Positions 52,131 through 61,344 are shown, counted from the stretch's first letter. The stretch is DNA of 64,000 nt from JADHLJ01 sp038118725 (GCA_038118725.1 JAYOIK010000018.1:8044-72043); one strand, 5' to 3'. A program made the numbers and translations. The notes: generated by a model not told the origin, from the letters alone.

Positions 52131-52286
52131 TCAGGGTGTTTAAGGACCGAGACTAGCGCCCGGGGTGCCGAGGCGATAACCGATCCCGTCCTTGTTCTTC
52201 GCGAATGGATACGCGAGACGGCTCGTCAAGCGCGTCGAGATGTCTAAACTGCGGGCGGATGAACCGCAGCAGACGCGAGCCGATAA

Positions 52287-53984
52287 GTGACTGAAGTATC
52301 TGAAGACCATGACATCGTGATCATCGGCGGCGGCCTTGCCGGGATGTCGGCGGGGGTGCGCGCGCTGGAGCTCGGACTTTCGGCCCTGGTTCTGGAGAAG
52401 GGCGAGGACGAGATCTATCCCTGCAACACGCGGCAATCCGGCGGGGTGATGCATATCGGGTTTCTGGATCCCTATCGCCCCGCCGAGGATCTGACCGAGG
52501 TGATCGTCGATCGGACCGCCAATGAGGCCGACCGGGCCCTCGCGGCGACGCTTGTCGGTTCCGGCGGCAGGCTCTTGGACTGGCTGAAGGACAAGGGCAC
52601 GCGGTTCGTCAAGTTCAACGAGCAGGAAGGCTATCGCTGGTGCATGGCGCCGCCGCGTTCGCTGCGCGCCGGGATCGATTGGCAAGGACGCGGCCCGGAC
52701 GTGGTTCTGCAAGGCCTGGTGGCGCAATTCAAGGAATTGGGCGGGACCTTTCGACAAGGCGCGCGCGCGACGGCGTTGATCATGGAGGGAAGCGTCTGCC
52801 AGGGCGTGATCGCGTCTATTGGATCCAGCGAGGAGCGCTTCTCGGCTGGGAACGTGCTGATCGCCGATGGCGGCTTCCAAGCCAATGCCGAACTCTACGA
52901 AGCCAATATTGGCGGAGATTTTCAGCGGGTGTTCCAGCGCGGCGCGCGCACCGGCATGGGCGACGGCATGCGCATGGCGGCGGAGGCGGGGGCGGCGCTG
53001 ACCGAGACCAACCGGTTCTACGGCCATGTCCTGTGCCGGGACGCGCTGCATAACGACAATGTCTGGCCCTATCCCGAGATCGACGCGATGGCGACATCGG
53101 GGATTGTCGTCGATGCCTCGGGAAAGCGGATCGCCGACGAGGGCAGGAGCGGCGTCTATCTCGCCAACGCGCTGGCCGCGATGCCCGCCGACGCAATGCT
53201 CTACGCGGTTTTCGACGCGGCGATCTGGGAGGAGCCGGGCCGGTCCGCGCGTATCCCCTGCAATCCGCTGCTGGAGGAAGCCGGCGGGACCGTGTTGCGC
53301 GCCGACAGCCTGGGAGAATTGGCGGCAATCGCCGGGATCGAAGCGGCGGCCCTGGAGGCGACTGTCGAGGCTCACAACGCCGCGATCGCGGCGGGAACCT
53401 TGGACCAACTGGAGATCCCACGCTCGACCACCATGCGGGCATGGCCAATCACCGAGGCGCCGTTCATGGCGATCCCGATCTGTCCGGGCATTACCTATAC
53501 GATGGGCGGTATCTCCATTGACGGCCAGGCCCGGGTTTTGGACCGAGAGGGCAAGCCGATACCAGGCTTGTTGGCCGCGGGCGCGGCGACCGGTGGGCTC
53601 GAGGGTGGCTCGGACGCGGGTTACATCGGCGGCTTGATGAAGGCCGGTGTGTTCGGACTGGTCGCCGCGGAGACGGCCGCGGAAACACGCCAATTGGACA
53701 AGAGCGCCACGCTCCCGGTAATGCCGAAGAGCGCTTCCGTCGACGCGCCTCGGCCCGACCGGTTGGCGGCTTATCCGATGCTGCGCGGCGTGGTGCGGTA
53801 CGGCAAGGCTGGCGGGATCGCGATATCCGTCGCGGCCGCGGCGTTGGTTCTGTGGCTGCTGTGGCCGGTTCTGGAGAACTGGGCGATCCCCATCGCCGCC
53901 GCCGCCGGATTGCTGGCGGGGGTGGTGGCGCTCAGCTTCGTCGAGCTTATCCGCCTGATCACCGACCTCCTGCTGCCGGGCTAG
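52287..53984 (+). CDS. FAD-dependent dehydrogenase (fumarate reductase/tricarballylate dehydrogenase type) with C-terminal membrane segments
   Basis: Flavoprotein of the succinate dehydrogenase/fumarate reductase superfamily, 565 aa. The FAD motif IIGGGLAGMSAGVRALELG is at about 11-29, and GGFQANAELYEANIG, then GARTGMGDGMRMA and AAGAATGGLEGGSDAGYIGG are family landmarks. Unlike soluble relatives, residues about 505-560 form two hydrophobic helices (SVAAAALVLWLLWPVL and IPIAAAAGLLAGVVAL), so it is probably anchored in the inner membrane and could pass electrons to quinone. An adjacent 2OG oxygenase gene starts within 2 bases of its stop. Confidence 0.85.
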   Translation: MTEVSEDHDIVIIGGGLAGMSAGVRALELGLSALVLEKGEDEIYPCNTRQSGGVMHIGFLDPYRPAEDLTEVIVDRTANEADRALAATLVGSGGRLLDWLKDKGTRFVKFNEQEGYRWCMAPPRSLRAGIDWQGRGPDVVLQGLVAQFKELGGTFRQGARATALIMEGSVCQGVIASIGSSEERFSAGNVLIADGGFQANAELYEANIGGDFQRVFQRGARTGMGDGMRMAAEAGAALTETNRFYGHVLCRDALHNDNVWPYPEIDAMATSGIVVDASGKRIADEGRSGVYLANALAAMPADAMLYAVFDAAIWEEPGRSARIPCNPLLEEAGGTVLRADSLGELAAIAGIEAAALEATVEAHNAAIAAGTLDQLEIPRSTTMRAWPITEAPFMAIPICPGITYTMGGISIDGQARVLDREGKPIPGLLAAGAATGGLEGGSDAGYIGGLMKAGVFGLVAAETAAETRQLDKSATLPVMPKSASVDAPRPDRLAAYPMLRGVVRYGKAGGIAISVAAAALVLWLLWPVLENWAIPIAAAAGLLAGVVALSFVELIRLITDLLLPG

Positions 53985-53985
53985 G

Positions 53986-54969
53986 GTGATGGACGGCGAC
54001 ACCACGGCACCGATTATAGACATAGCACCGGCATCCGGCGGTGACGTGGCTGCAACCCGCGCGGTGGCGGCGCGCATGAACGCGGCCTTGGCGCAGGGTG
54101 GGTTCCTCATGGTGCGCGGCCATGGTGTCCCGACTTCGGTAAGCGAGGCCGCGGTGGCGGCGATGGAAGCGTTCTTTCGCGCGCCGATGGACCTGAAAAT
54201 GGCGATCGGCAGCACGGCGGCGGGCTCGCCGCGCGGCTATCTTCCCTTCGGCTTGGAGACCCTCTCGAATACCGAGGATAAACCGTCCCCGCCGGATCTC
54301 AAGGAAGGCTTCGGCATGGGGCCGTTCTGGTTGGACGATCCGGAGCGGATGAAAGGGGTCGCGCAAACCTACCACCGCAATGTCTGGCCCGACTTGCCCG
54401 GTTTCCGCGAGGCGATTGAAGCCTATTACGCGGCGATGGAAGGCCTCACCGGTCGGCTGATGGATATCTTCGCCGTCGCCATGGATCTGGAGCCGGGCTA
54501 TTTCAGCGACCGTTTCACCACCCATAACAGCACCCTGCGCCTTATTCACTATCCGCCGCTGGAGGCCGAACCCGAGCTGGGGCAGCTTCGTGCCGGCGCG
54601 CATACCGACTATGGCGCGCTCACCATCCTGATGCCCCAGGATCGCCCGGGCGGGCTGCAGGTGCGCCGACCGGATGGTGGCTGGGAGGATGTCGCCGCGC
54701 CGCCCGATGGCTTTGTCGTCAATATCGGTGACCTCATGATGCGTTGGTCGAACGATACCTGGCGGTCAAGTCCGCACCGGGTGGTCAACCCGCCGGATGG
54801 CGTGGGGGAGGCGTCGCGGCGCTACTCGATCGCCTATTTCTGCAATCCCAACGATGATCTTCTGGTCGAGTGTCTGCCCACCTGCCGCTCGGACGGCCGT
54901 CCGGCCAGATACCCGCCGATCCTCGCGGGCGCGCATCGGGCGGAGAAGATCGCCAAGTCAAAGCGTTAG
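53986..54969 (+). CDS. 2-oxoglutarate/Fe(II)-dependent oxygenase, isopenicillin N synthase-like
   Basis: Non-haem iron oxygenase, 327 aa. The metal triad is visible as HTDYGALTI (His and Asp, near 205-207) and SPHRVVNPP (His, near 264), with the 2OG or substrate arginine in RRYSIAYF (RxS motif). The N-terminal part GGFLMVRGHGVP is the usual DIOX_N segment. It starts at GTG 53986 or ATG 53989, next to the FAD dehydrogenase stop, so the two are co-transcribed. It could hydroxylate or desaturate a small acid; the substrate is unknown. Confidence 0.9.
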   Translation: MMDGDTTAPIIDIAPASGGDVAATRAVAARMNAALAQGGFLMVRGHGVPTSVSEAAVAAMEAFFRAPMDLKMAIGSTAAGSPRGYLPFGLETLSNTEDKPSPPDLKEGFGMGPFWLDDPERMKGVAQTYHRNVWPDLPGFREAIEAYYAAMEGLTGRLMDIFAVAMDLEPGYFSDRFTTHNSTLRLIHYPPLEAEPELGQLRAGAHTDYGALTILMPQDRPGGLQVRRPDGGWEDVAAPPDGFVVNIGDLMMRWSNDTWRSSPHRVVNPPDGVGEASRRYSIAYFCNPNDDLLVECLPTCRSDGRPARYPPILAGAHRAEKIAKSKR

Positions 54970-54999
54970 GCGGTCGGGTAACCCGGCTTGCGCTCTCAC

Positions 55000-55434
55000 T
55001 CAAGCGTTCGCGACCCATTGCAGTAGGTGCTGGGCAACCGCCACGAGAACCCCGTCCTGATTGTGGATCTCCACATCGGCGGTGGAGCGGCGCTTGGTCA
55101 TGTCGATCGCCGCGATGGTGTAGGTCACGGTGATCGTATCGCCGAGATAGACCGGCTTCAGAAACCGCACCCGATCAAGGCCGACGGCGACCGGGGTTTC
55201 GGTCTCGTCGTCGCGGCAATGGGCGATGGCCAGGGTTGAGACGGTCGAGATGAAGCCGACCAGCAGCGCGCCGTGCGCCTGGCGTCGACCGAAGCTGGAT
55301 CGCTCCATATAGACCTGATTGGTATGGTTCGGCGAGAAGTCCCCGGTAATGCCCGCGAACAGATAGACATCGGTCTCGCCGACGGTCTTGGAGAAAGTAG
55401 TGACATCGCCGATCGCGACGTGAAATTCAGTCAT
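55000..55434 (-). CDS. MaoC-like (R)-hydratase family protein
   Basis: Hot-dog fold enoyl-CoA hydratase or dehydratase, 144 aa from ATG 55434; the frame is open to 55536, but the family starts with VAIGDVTTFSKTVGETDVYL. The catalytic Asp and His are in ITGDFSPNHTNQVYM (near 29-43), matching the hydratase-2 motif. Transcribed opposite to its neighbours. It may act on a CoA ester in the same catabolic region, by context only. Confidence 0.88.
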   Translation of the reverse strand: MTEFHVAIGDVTTFSKTVGETDVYLFAGITGDFSPNHTNQVYMERSSFGRRQAHGALLVGFISTVSTLAIAHCRDDETETPVAVGLDRVRFLKPVYLGDTITVTYTIAAIDMTKRRSTADVEIHNQDGVLVAVAQHLLQWVANA

Positions 55435-55550
55435 GGGTGGCTCTATTCTGGTTTCTGGCGCCATCGATATCAGCCATGCGGCTGGTCCGGACAGCTTGTC
55501 ACGGGAGGTCACATGCGGTCCAATCTGGAAATTCAAATGGGGAGAGTGGC

Positions 55551-56291
55551 ATGCGCGAGGAGACTATCGATATCACCACCAAGGACGGCGCGATGGAAAC
55601 CTTCATCTGCCGCCCTGAGCGGGACGGACCGTATCCCGCGGTGTTCTTACTGATGGACGCGCCGGGTATCCGCGAGGAGCTTTACGACATGGCGCGGCGG
55701 CTCGGCACCGCCGGCTATTTCGTCGTGCTGCCCAATCTTTATTACCGCGCCGGCCGGGACACCAAATACGGGCCGGACGTGCTGGAGCACGGGAGCGCCG
55801 AGCATGCGCGGATGCGCGCGGTGCGCACCAAGATGACGATCCCGCCGGTGATGGACGATATCGCGGCTTTGCTAGACTTTGTCGCCGGCCATGCCGAGGC
55901 GACGAACGGGCCGGTCGGTATGCACGGCTATTGCATGAGCGGTCCCTACGCGCTGGCCGCGGCGGCGCGGTATCCCGACCGGGTTGGGGCCGCGGCGTCG
56001 TTCTATGGCACCTGGCTGGTAAGCGATGCCGAGGAAAGCCCGCATCTGACCCTATCCCAGGCCAAGGGTGAGCTATACATCTCTTGTGCCGAGCATGACG
56101 ATCTCGCGCCGCTCGACATGGTCGAGGAGCTGCGCGGATTGTTCGAGGCCTCCGGCAATCGCGGTGAGTTGGAAATTCATCCCGGCGTGCATCACGGCTT
56201 CGCCTTTCCGCAACGCTGGTGTTACGACAAGCCCGCCGCCGAACGGCACTGGGAGCGGCTATTCGCGCTCTATGGCCGGAACTTGAGCTAG
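55551..56291 (+). CDS. Dienelactone hydrolase family protein
   Basis: Alpha/beta hydrolase, 246 aa from ATG 55551 (GGGGAG eight bases upstream; the frame is open to 55437). The nucleophile is cysteine in MHGYCMSGPYALAAAA near 123, as in true dienelactone hydrolases; the acid is Asp in SCAEHDDLAP and the His is in GVHHGFAFP. Such enzymes open dienelactones from ring-cleavage pathways, although the specificity of this group is broad. Its end overlaps the RraA-like gene end by 4 bases on the opposite strand. Confidence 0.9.
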   Translation: MREETIDITTKDGAMETFICRPERDGPYPAVFLLMDAPGIREELYDMARRLGTAGYFVVLPNLYYRAGRDTKYGPDVLEHGSAEHARMRAVRTKMTIPPVMDDIAALLDFVAGHAEATNGPVGMHGYCMSGPYALAAAARYPDRVGAAASFYGTWLVSDAEESPHLTLSQAKGELYISCAEHDDLAPLDMVEELRGLFEASGNRGELEIHPGVHHGFAFPQRWCYDKPAAERHWERLFALYGRNLS

Positions 56292-56995
56292 CTATCGGTT
56301 TTTCGGTCGGCCTCGAACCGCGCCAGCGCCGCCTCGTTCGGGGGGTAGAGCCCGGGCAGCGGGGTGCCCGAGTCAACCTCGCGCATGATCCATTCCTCCA
56401 GTCGCTCCTGATCCGCCGCCAATTCGGCGACGGTTTCGGCCATGGCGGCGGGGATCACCACCGCGCCGTCCTCGTCCACCATGATCAGGTCGTCCGGAAA
56501 CACCGCGACGCCGCCGCAGGCGATCGGCTCTCCCCAGCCGACGAAGGTTAGTCCCGCGACCGAGGGTGGCGCGGCGGTACCCTGGCTCCAGACCGGGAGG
56601 CCGGTGGAGCGAACGCCGGCGATATCGCGCACCACCCCGTCGGTGACCAGTGCCTCGACGCCGCGCTTGACCATGCGCGCGCAGAGAATGTCGCCGAGCA
56701 CGCCGGCGTCCGTCACGCCCATGGCGTCGGCGACGGCGATGCACCCCTCGGGCATCGCCTCGATCGCGGCTCGGGTGGAACGCGGCGAAGAGAGGCTTTC
56801 CGGTGTCGCGAGATCCTCGCGGGCGGGCAGGAAACGCAGGGTGAAGGCCGGCCCGATGCGCTTGCCTTGGCCAGGGCCGAGGGGCCGGGTGCCGCGGATC
56901 CAGATATTGCGAAGGCCTTTCTTTAGTAGAACCGTGCTGACCGTGGCCGAGGAAACGGTGCTTAGGGCCTCGATAATCGCTCCGGTATCGGTCAT
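56288..56995 (-). CDS. RraA family protein (4-hydroxy-4-methyl-2-oxoglutarate aldolase-like)
   Basis: A 235-aa RraA-fold protein. The aldolase-type motif is GDILCARMVKRGVEALVTDG followed by VVRDIAGV (near 105-132); the Arg and Asp of DGVVRD are the pyruvate/metal residues of the HMG/CHA aldolase group. In that group the protein cleaves 4-carboxy-4-hydroxy-2-oxoadipate in aromatic acid breakdown. RNase E inhibition (the RraA name) is unlikely given the catalytic residues and context. It is the last gene of the leftward VOC-SDR-EamA run. Confidence 0.85.
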   Translation of the reverse strand: MTDTGAIIEALSTVSSATVSTVLLKKGLRNIWIRGTRPLGPGQGKRIGPAFTLRFLPAREDLATPESLSSPRSTRAAIEAMPEGCIAVADAMGVTDAGVLGDILCARMVKRGVEALVTDGVVRDIAGVRSTGLPVWSQGTAAPPSVAGLTFVGWGEPIACGGVAVFPDDLIMVDEDGAVVIPAAMAETVAELAADQERLEEWIMREVDSGTPLPGLYPPNEAALARFEADRKTDS

Positions 56996-57037
56996 GTGCG
57001 TCTTCCCTTGATTCGGGGTTTCGTGAGAGGGGCGGGT

Positions 57038-57922
57038 TTAGGCGAGGGGGCGCATCGCCTCGGGGTCGGGAAAGAAACCTTCCAACAGGCCCGCGGCCAT
57101 GATCAAGCCGCACCCGGCGGCCTCCTTTAAGGCGAAAGGCTCGCCCGCGAGGCTGGAGGCGGAAACCGCCGCCGCCACGACTTCCAGCAACATCAGCAGC
57201 GACACCCGACCCGGCGGAAGGGTTCGCGCGCCCCAGAACAGCAACAGGCAGGTCGGCACCAGGAAGACGATGGCCACCGCGACCACCGCGCCGTAGAGGG
57301 CGGGTTCCTCCACTGGCGACGGCATGCCACCCGGCAACGCCAGACCCGCGCCAAAACCGATCAGCGCGGCGGTCACGAAGGCGACACAGGTCTGCTCGCG
57401 GCTATCCAAGCTCTCGGTCACGCTGGCCATAGTCACCGCGATGGCGAATAGCAGGCCGGAGACGATGCCGAACCAGTCGCCGATGCCGCGCGGGATCGGT
57501 GGTCCGCCGTCACCTCCAAGCAGCACCCAGGCACCGCCGAGGCCGAGGATGATGGCGACAACCCGCACCGCCCGCATGCGCCGGTGCAGCGCCACCCATT
57601 CCATCAAGCTGGCCCAGACCACGGAGAGATAGAACAGCAGGGTAGCCCGCACCACCTCGCCATGCAGTAGGGCGAGGTTCCAGGCGATCAGCGCGAAGCC
57701 GAGCGCGATACCGGACGCCAGGACCAGCGGTGGCTGCTTGCGAAGCGCCCCGCCGCGCCAGACAAAAGGCAACAGGACCACCGCGCCGGCGCCGTAGAGC
57801 AGAGCGTTCAGGGGTAGGGACTCAAGCCCGAGACCGCCGAGCCAGCGTAACGGAATCCACCACACGCCCCATAGCAACGCCGAGGCGCCGATGGCGAGCA
57901 CCGGGAGCGAGAAACCCTTCAC
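57038..57922 (-). CDS. EamA/DMT superfamily transporter
   Basis: Inner-membrane drug/metabolite transporter with two EamA halves, 294 aa and about 10 hydrophobic helices (first half ends near 140, second begins near 150). Lies 9 bases after the SDR gene and 42 bases before the RraA-like gene on the same strand. It probably moves a small metabolite of the local pathway; direction and substrate unknown. Confidence 0.85.
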   Translation of the reverse strand: MKGFSLPVLAIGASALLWGVWWIPLRWLGGLGLESLPLNALLYGAGAVVLLPFVWRGGALRKQPPLVLASGIALGFALIAWNLALLHGEVVRATLLFYLSVVWASLMEWVALHRRMRAVRVVAIILGLGGAWVLLGGDGGPPIPRGIGDWFGIVSGLLFAIAVTMASVTESLDSREQTCVAFVTAALIGFGAGLALPGGMPSPVEEPALYGAVVAVAIVFLVPTCLLLFWGARTLPPGRVSLLMLLEVVAAAVSASSLAGEPFALKEAAGCGLIMAAGLLEGFFPDPEAMRPLA

Positions 57923-57931
57923 GCGGCGCGG

Positions 57932-58678
57932 CTATTTCGACGTGGCGCCGCCGTCCACCACAAGCTCGGAGCCGGTCATGAAGGACGCTTCGTCGGAGGC
58001 AAGGAAGAGAATGGCGTTGGCGATTTCCTCCGGCTTGCCGAAGCGACCGAGCGGAATGCGGTTGTATAGCCGCTCGTCGAGCTGGTCATCGGGCACGGCG
58101 GCATGCCCCATGGCGGTGTCGATCGGGCCCGGATGCACCGAATTGCAGCGAATGCCGTCCTTGGCATAGCGGTTGGCGATGGATTTCGTCATCAGCCGGA
58201 GCGCGCCCTTGGAGGCGCCGTAATGCACCGCGACCGAGGCTCTGAGACCGGCGGTGGAGGACAGGTTGATGATCGAGCCGCCGCCGGATGCCTTCATCGC
58301 CTCGGCCGCGGCCTTGACGCCGAGGAACGGGCCCTTGGCGTTGACTTCCATCATCCGGTCCCAATCATCCTCGTCGGTCTCCTCGATTGGGATGCGCTGA
58401 TAGATCCCGGCATTGTTCACCAGGATATCCAGACGGCCATGCGCGTCGACCAGGGCGTCCACCGCCGCGCGCCATTCGTCTGCCTTGGTCACGTCGAGCG
58501 GCAGGAAGGTCGCCGGCGAATTCCCGCCGGAAAGCTCCGCCGCCAGCGCGCGTCCCGCCGTTTCGTCGACATCGCCGAAACCGACCGCCGCGCCCTCGGC
58601 GACAAAGCGGCGGACCACGGCCTCGCCAATTCCCTTGGCGCCGCCGGAAACCAGCGCGACCTTGCCTTGCAAACGCAT
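57932..58678 (-). CDS. SDR family oxidoreductase
   Basis: Classical short-chain dehydrogenase, 248 aa from ATG 58678. Cofactor motif SGGAKGIGEA near 11-20, NNAGIYQR near 86, catalytic Ser in NLSSTAGL, Tyr/Lys in YGASKGA. Ends with TGSELVVDGGATSK. It lies 31 bases after the VOC gene and 9 before the EamA gene, in an apparent operon. The substrate is not predictable. Confidence 0.9.
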   Translation of the reverse strand: MRLQGKVALVSGGAKGIGEAVVRRFVAEGAAVGFGDVDETAGRALAAELSGGNSPATFLPLDVTKADEWRAAVDALVDAHGRLDILVNNAGIYQRIPIEETDEDDWDRMMEVNAKGPFLGVKAAAEAMKASGGGSIINLSSTAGLRASVAVHYGASKGALRLMTKSIANRYAKDGIRCNSVHPGPIDTAMGHAAVPDDQLDERLYNRIPLGRFGKPEEIANAILFLASDEASFMTGSELVVDGGATSK

Positions 58679-58709
58679 TGACACTCTCCTCGGATCGAGT
58701 TGGCGAGCC

Positions 58710-59168
58710 CTACTCGGCGGCGAGCAGGGCGTCGAGATCGATCTCTTTCTCCTCCGCCGTCGCGGCGCCGATCCAGGCATGTTCGGACACATCGAAGACC
58801 ACGCCGTCGGGGCCGACGAACTTGGTCTCGTAGAAGTTCATCTGAGCGTTGTCTTCCTGCTTCATGATGCAGGGAGCGCCGAGTTCCTCAAGCGTGCTGA
58901 TCGTGGCTTGGAGATCCTCGCAAAGCACGCCGAAGTGATGGATGCCGACATAGTCGAGCCCCTTGCCGAGCTGATCGACATTCTTGAACTTCAGCACGGC
59001 CATGTTCATCGTGCCGTCGCTGAGGAAGATGCCCCAGGCGATGCCTTCGTCGGGCTTGTCCGGGTCGCCGACGCGGCCGACTTCCTTGAAATCAAACGCC
59101 TTGCAGTAAAATTCCGCCGTCTTGTCCGGATCGTTGGTCGCGAGCGCGATATGTCTAAGCTTGGGCAT
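58710..59168 (-). CDS. VOC family protein (glyoxalase/dioxygenase fold)
   Basis: A 152-aa vicinal-oxygen-chelate protein. PKLRHIALATNDPDKTAEFY starts the first beta-alpha-beta-beta-beta unit; GIHHFGVLCED in the second unit supplies a metal His and the C-terminal GPDGVVFDVSEH a Glu/Asp-type region. May be a dioxygenase, isomerase or binding protein. First gene of the run VOC-SDR-EamA-RraA; the TauD gene ends 110 bases upstream. Confidence 0.87.
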   Translation of the reverse strand: MPKLRHIALATNDPDKTAEFYCKAFDFKEVGRVGDPDKPDEGIAWGIFLSDGTMNMAVLKFKNVDQLGKGLDYVGIHHFGVLCEDLQATISTLEELGAPCIMKQEDNAQMNFYETKFVGPDGVVFDVSEHAWIGAATAEEKEIDLDALLAAE

Positions 59169-59278
59169 GTTCGGTCTCCCACTGAATGGCCGTAGCCATT
59201 GTGGCGCAGCGCTCTTCGGGCGGGAAGCACAAAGATCGGACGACCCGCGAGCGTGGAACACCGGCGGCGCCGAAATCC

Positions 59279-60160
59279 TCAATACGGCGTATCGCCGCTG
59301 ACCACCGTTCGATGCAAAATTCTCGGCTCGGTCGCTCCGGCGTAATCCGGCGCGCCCCGATGCAGCGCGCATCGATTGTCGGTCATCACAAGGTCCCCGG
59401 CGCGCCAGTGATGGTGATGGACCACGTCTTCTCGCGTTGCGTGCTCAACCAGCATCGCCAACAGAGCGGCGCTCTCTTCGGCGGCCATGCCTTCGATATG
59501 AGAGCCGTGGATGCCCATGTATAGCGCCTTGCGTCCGGTCTCGGGATGGGTGCGGACCAGCGGGTGGGTGACCGGGGGAGAGTTTCGGATCTCCTCCGCG
59601 GTCGGCGGGCGGGAGCCGGAATTCAGACGCGACTGAACCCAGCTATGGACCAACTTCAGGCCGTCGATCCGCCGTTTTTGATCCGCCGGGAGGCTCTCAT
59701 GCGCGTCATGCAGACTGGCGAAGCTGGTAACCCCGCCCGAGCGTGGAATCTCGACACCGTACAGCAGCGAAGCGCGTGGCGGGCGCTTCTGGTACGAGCC
59801 GTCGGTATGCCAGAGATAGTTACCGGGATTGTCGAGTTTCGCGAAGGGTAGGGGACGACCGTCGGCGTCCAGGTTGGACACGGTATGAATTTCCGGGAAG
59901 TCGTCGCCGTGATACTGGCGGTTCACCGAGACATCGAGGTCGCCGAAATACCGCGAAAACCTCACCTGGTCCGCTCGGTTCAATCTTTGGCCGCGGAACA
60001 CCAGGACCGGATGCGCCAGGAATGCGCGTTCCAGATCCCGGATCGTGTCGGAGCCGAGAGGCTGTTGTAGATCAAGGCCGGAGATCTCGGCGACAAAGGC
60101 GTGGGCGAGCGGCTTGATATCGAACGCGGCGGGGGCATCGGACAGAGCTGTATCAGGCAT
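59279..60160 (-). CDS. TauD/TfdA family 2-oxoglutarate dioxygenase
   Basis: Non-haem Fe(II) dioxygenase, 293 aa from ATG 60160; the frame is open further upstream to 60205. The metal ligands are His and Asp in WHTDGSYQKRP near 113-123 and His in CALHRGAP near 270, with the 2OG Arg in RILHRTVVSG. The family cleaves C-S, C-O or C-N bonds by hydroxylation (taurine, aryloxyacetates, carnitine). Divergent from the NHL gene across a 203-base region that has a hairpin and direct repeats. Confidence 0.9.
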   Translation of the reverse strand: MPDTALSDAPAAFDIKPLAHAFVAEISGLDLQQPLGSDTIRDLERAFLAHPVLVFRGQRLNRADQVRFSRYFGDLDVSVNRQYHGDDFPEIHTVSNLDADGRPLPFAKLDNPGNYLWHTDGSYQKRPPRASLLYGVEIPRSGGVTSFASLHDAHESLPADQKRRIDGLKLVHSWVQSRLNSGSRPPTAEEIRNSPPVTHPLVRTHPETGRKALYMGIHGSHIEGMAAEESAALLAMLVEHATREDVVHHHHWRAGDLVMTDNRCALHRGAPDYAGATEPRILHRTVVSGDTPY

Positions 60161-60238
60161 CGCGAACCAATCTTGGTAACAATCCATATCCGGCAAGCGT
60201 AGCACCCGGGACCCGGGCTCGGAACCCGGACGACGCCA

Positions 60239-60307
60239 ATCATCGTGCTTCGGTTATCAAGCCGATGATCGGCTGGACGCGTCGAGCCTCTTCCGATGAT
60301 GGGCCGG
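60239..60307. promoter_or_regulatory. Inverted and direct repeats in the tauD/NHL divergent region
   Basis: ATCATCGTGCTT pairs with AAGC-CGATGAT around an 8-base loop (60239-60269), with one bulge. The segment CCGATGAT-N-GGC-N-GGA occurs at 60262-60276 and again at 60293-60307. It lies between two divergent genes, where a shared operator is plausible; the assignment is inference. Confidence 0.4.
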
Positions 60308-60363
60308 ATGGGCAATAGTTCCAATAGCGGCGCGATGGTCGCGGTTGTCGTGGGGAGGCGAGC

Positions 60364-61329
60364 ATGTCGGTCATTCTAGGTAGTGGGGAACATCGGTACC
60401 GCGTTGTCGACGACTGGGCGCGGGTGCCCGAAGGCTGGAAGCTGATGGATGTCGCGGCGGTCGCCGTTGACAGCAAGGATCAGGTCTATGTCTTCAATCG
60501 GGGCGAGCACCCGATGATGGTGTTCGACCGTTTCGGCAATTTTCTCAGATCCTGGGGCGAGGGGCTGTTCCATCGGGCGCACGGGCTGCATATCGGCCCC
60601 GACGACATGCTCTATGCCACCGATGACGGCGATCACACGGTTCGCAAGCTCACGCCCGAGGGCAAGATGGTGATGGAAATCGGCGTGCCGGGCGAGGCCG
60701 CGCCCTTCATGAGCAACGAGCCGTTTCACCGCTGTACCCACACGGCGCTCTGCCCCGACAATCACATCTTCGTCTCGGACGGTTACGGCAATGCCTGCGT
60801 GCACAAATACTCACCCGACGGCAAGCTGGTGAAGACCTTCGGAGAGCCGGGAACCGGACCAGGGCAGTTCAACCTGGTGCACAACATCGTCGCCGACGAT
60901 GACGGCTGGATCTATGTCGCCGATCGCGAGAACCACCGGGTGCAGGTGTTCAACACCGACGGTAAATACGAGACCCAGTGGAACAACCTGCATCGACCCT
61001 GCGGCCTCTACATGCCACGCGGCAAGTGCCCGGTCTGTTTCATTGGCGAGTTGGGGCCGGGTATGGCGGTCAACCGGCACTACAAGAATATCGGCCCGCG
61101 CCTGTCGATCGTGTCCAATACCGGTGATCTGATCGCCCGGCTCGGCGGCGAGGACGGCCCGGGTCCCGAGGTCGGCAAGTTCTGGTCGCCGCACGGCCTG
61201 TCGGTGGATTCCTACGGCGATATCTATGTCGGCGAGGTGTCCTACACCAACTGGAAGAACCTCAACGGCGACGCGCCGAGGCCGGAGTTTTTGCGGAGCC
61301 TTCAGAAGCTGGAGCGGGTGGTGGATTGA
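60364..61329 (+). CDS. NHL-repeat beta-propeller protein (peptidyl-alpha-hydroxyglycine lyase-like)
   Basis: A 321-aa six-bladed propeller without a clear signal peptide. Repeats of the form GxxxxPxGxxxDxxDxxYVAD are visible, for example VAAVAVDSKDQVYVFNRGEH near 32, then HGLHIGPDDMLYATDDGDHT near 78 and the DGWIYVADRENHRVQVFN repeat near 180. Conserved His residues in several blades resemble the zinc site of the amidating-lyase group. The role in bacteria is poorly known; possibly a lactonase-like or lyase step. Convergent with the AEC carrier. Confidence 0.82.
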   Translation: MSVILGSGEHRYRVVDDWARVPEGWKLMDVAAVAVDSKDQVYVFNRGEHPMMVFDRFGNFLRSWGEGLFHRAHGLHIGPDDMLYATDDGDHTVRKLTPEGKMVMEIGVPGEAAPFMSNEPFHRCTHTALCPDNHIFVSDGYGNACVHKYSPDGKLVKTFGEPGTGPGQFNLVHNIVADDDGWIYVADRENHRVQVFNTDGKYETQWNNLHRPCGLYMPRGKCPVCFIGELGPGMAVNRHYKNIGPRLSIVSNTGDLIARLGGEDGPGPEVGKFWSPHGLSVDSYGDIYVGEVSYTNWKNLNGDAPRPEFLRSLQKLERVVD

Positions 61330-61344
61330 CGAGGGACTAACCCG

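Noticed and set aside
52140..54215. 691-codon open frame on the - strand
   Set aside because: Antisense to the FAD dehydrogenase; composition and lack of motifs show it is a shadow.
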